6,553 nt of DNA from Planctomycetaceae bacterium. Lineage in GTDB: Bacteria > Planctomycetota > Planctomycetia > Pirellulales > Pirellulaceae. Positions 5,139 through 6,553 of the stretch are shown here, piece after piece. The notes beneath the pieces were generated by a model, which was not told where the DNA came from, did no database searches, and saw nothing but the letters and a program-made list of their open reading frames with translations. The DNA lies in the NCBI GenBank assembly GCA_003455945.1, contig DMPQ01000109.1:9232-15784 (forward strand). Direction: 5' to 3'. Position 1 is the first letter of the stretch; every line of letters starts with the position of its first letter. The position numbers and the translations under genes were made by a program.

Positions 5139-6553
5139 ATGCCTCGCGCGAAAACGGCTCTCTCCCATGCCGCTCTCGCCGTCATCCTGACGTCGTCGCT
5201 CGCCCTAGCGGCCCACAGCCAGGAGGAGGTCGACGGCCTGCTCCCCGGCATCGTGCTCGAAGAACGGATCGACGATCTGCCTGCCGTGCGCTCGGTCGTC
5301 TTCGACCTGAGCGGAGGACGTCTGCCGTTTGCCGAAGCGAACGGACGAACGCTGCGGCGCCGCTTCTCCGGATGGTGGCTCGGCGACGGCCGAGGCGATC
5401 ATCGTTGGTACGTCGCCGGCCGCGCATCCGTCGCCCTCTCCGTCGATCGGAAGCCGATCGCTGCGACGGTCGATGCCGATGCCGGAATCGTCACCTTCGG
5501 GCCGATCGTCGCGACGGGAGACTGGCAGTCCTTCGAGTTGGTCGTCGAGACGACGGAAGGAACGGGCGAGCCCCCTGCGTCGCCGCTTCAGTTGAGCTGG
5601 TCGGGCCCCGGCTTCGGCGCCGAACCTCTTCCGCTTCACCGCCTGCGACGCGAGGTCGATCCGGAACTCGATCGGCTGGAACGGGGTCGCGTGCTGCTGT
5701 CCGAGCATCGCTGTGCGCGGTGCCATGTCGAACTGGGATCCGACCTCGGGCCGGCGGCCCCCGACCTTCGCACGTCGACTTGGGGCACGACGCGAGCTCG
5801 GCTGGCAGAGCACCCGCGACTGGATATCGCCCTGACCGATGATCGGTCGCGCGCGATGCCTCGATTCGCGCTGACCGACTCGGAGAGCGACGATCTGACG
5901 AACTACCTGATCGATCGGCGGCGAGACCTGACGATTCCTGCAGCGCCGGAATTGCCGCCAGGAGACGCGAAGCGTGGTGACGCGTTGCTCGCCTCGGTCG
6001 GCTGCTTGGCTTGTCATGACGGGGGCGATTCGGTCGCACCGGATGAGGATCCTTTTCGCGGCCCGAGTCTGGATCGCGTCGCTTCGTATCGGAGTCGCGA
6101 TGCGATCATCGCTCGCCTGATCGACCCGCGCTCGCTCGACTCGCACGCATTCATGCCTCGGATCCCGCTCGACGAACAGGAGATCGCCGATCTCGTCGCG
6201 GCGCTCGTCGACCGAGCGCACGTTGCCGAAAACGAGACGACAGAACTCCGATTCCTCGACGAGCTGCCGCCGATCGACAACGACGATCCGGCTCGCGCCG
6301 AATCGATTCGCCGCGGCGAGCAGCTGTATCGCGAACACCGTTGCGACGCCTGTCACGACGCGCCCGATGATCGAGCCGTCCCCGCCATCGCCGTGCCGAT
6401 CGGTTCGACCGGTCTCGGCTGCGCCGATCGATCTCCGGACTTCGACGGAATCGCGCCGGTCTATGCACTGGTGGATGACGATCGGAGTGCCGTTGCGGAG
6501 GCGATCGCTGAAGCTCGCACCCACGCCGCAATGCCGCTCCAGCCGATCGGCTC
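5139..6553 (+). CDS. Exported multi-domain c-type cytochrome with PA14-like N-terminal domain (3' end outside window)
   Basis: A periplasmic or surface electron-transfer protein of unknown partner; 471 residues are visible and the frame is open at the right edge. Residues 1-27 form a signal peptide: basic RAK, a hydrophobic core (AALAVILTSSLALA), then a likely cleavage near AHS/Q. Residues about 34-169 are beta-rich, with WYVAGRASVALSVDRKPI (90-107), GDWQSFELV (127-135) and LQLSWSGPGFGAEPLP (150-165). I read this as a PA14-like domain, by pattern only. Three class I cytochrome c domains follow, each with a haem-binding CXXCH and a later Met-Pro that probably supplies the sixth ligand: CARCH 192-196 with Met240, CLACH 289-293 with Met339, and CDACH 402-406 with Met465. 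The third has a longer insert containing Cys428. MPRFALTD...DDLTNYL and MPRIPLDEQEIADL are typical cytochrome c C-terminal helix regions. A GGAGGG ribosome binding site sets the start at 5139. It lies 80 bp after metF and may have its own promoter. Similar PA14/cytochrome combinations are common in Planctomycetota. More domains may lie downstream. Confidence 0.88.
   Translation, partial: MPRAKTALSHAALAVILTSSLALAAHSQEEVDGLLPGIVLEERIDDLPAVRSVVFDLSGGRLPFAEANGRTLRRRFSGWWLGDGRGDHRWYVAGRASVALSVDRKPIAATVDADAGIVTFGPIVATGDWQSFELVVETTEGTGEPPASPLQLSWSGPGFGAEPLPLHRLRREVDPELDRLERGRVLLSEHRCARCHVELGSDLGPAAPDLRTSTWGTTRARLAEHPRLDIALTDDRSRAMPRFALTDSESDDLTNYLIDRRRDLTIPAAPELPPGDAKRGDALLASVGCLACHDGGDSVAPDEDPFRGPSLDRVASYRSRDAIIARLIDPRSLDSHAFMPRIPLDEQEIADLVAALVDRAHVAENETTELRFLDELPPIDNDDPARAESIRRGEQLYREHRCDACHDAPDDRAVPAIAVPIGSTGLGCADRSPDFDGIAPVYALVDDDRSAVAEAIAEARTHAAMPLQPIG

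Noticed and set aside
5205..6524. 439-codon minus-strand reading frame opposite the cytochrome gene
   Set aside because: No recognisable domain; the plus strand carries three CXXCH motifs, a signal peptide and a ribosome binding site.

Overview
The window is GC-rich DNA with a strong preference for codons ending in G or C. It holds five protein genes, of which the first and last run off the window edges. I infer a member of the Planctomycetota (PVC group), from three features: a secreted protein with a PA14-like domain followed by several class I cytochrome c domains, a tandem-GGDEF regulator, and a bacterial 'alternative GlmU' type sugar-nucleotide protein. No marker gene (rRNA, ribosomal protein) is present, so the phylum is an inference. 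I saw no tRNA, rRNA, CRISPR array, insertion sequence or phage gene.

Left part, minus strand (about 1-2690): a signalling pair read right to left. A membrane-anchored protein with two GGDEF domains (1197-2690) is followed, after a gap of about 70-100 bp, by a soluble tandem-PAS methyl-accepting chemotaxis protein (left edge to 1097). The first GGDEF domain is complete for catalysis but lacks the RxxD inhibitory site. The second has lost its catalytic residues but keeps an RxxD. The PAS-PAS-MCP layout is that of the Pseudomonas biofilm-dispersal protein BdlA, so the pair may form a cyclic-di-GMP and chemosensory module.

Middle, plus strand (2883-5058): a 192-bp divergent gap separates the signalling pair from two co-directional metabolic genes. 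The first is a GlmU-like protein with an unusual N-terminal domain and a left-handed beta-helix acetyltransferase domain. The second is methylenetetrahydrofolate reductase (metF), 46 bp downstream. They could share a transcript, but their pathways (cell-envelope amino sugars and one-carbon metabolism) are not directly linked.

Right part, plus strand (5139 to the right edge): an exported cytochrome with three CXXCH sites visible. It has its own clear Shine-Dalgarno sequence, and a small hairpin and a possible -10 box lie upstream. Two broader signals stand out: the palindrome CGATCG occurs far more often than base composition predicts, and most start codons lack a good Shine-Dalgarno sequence.
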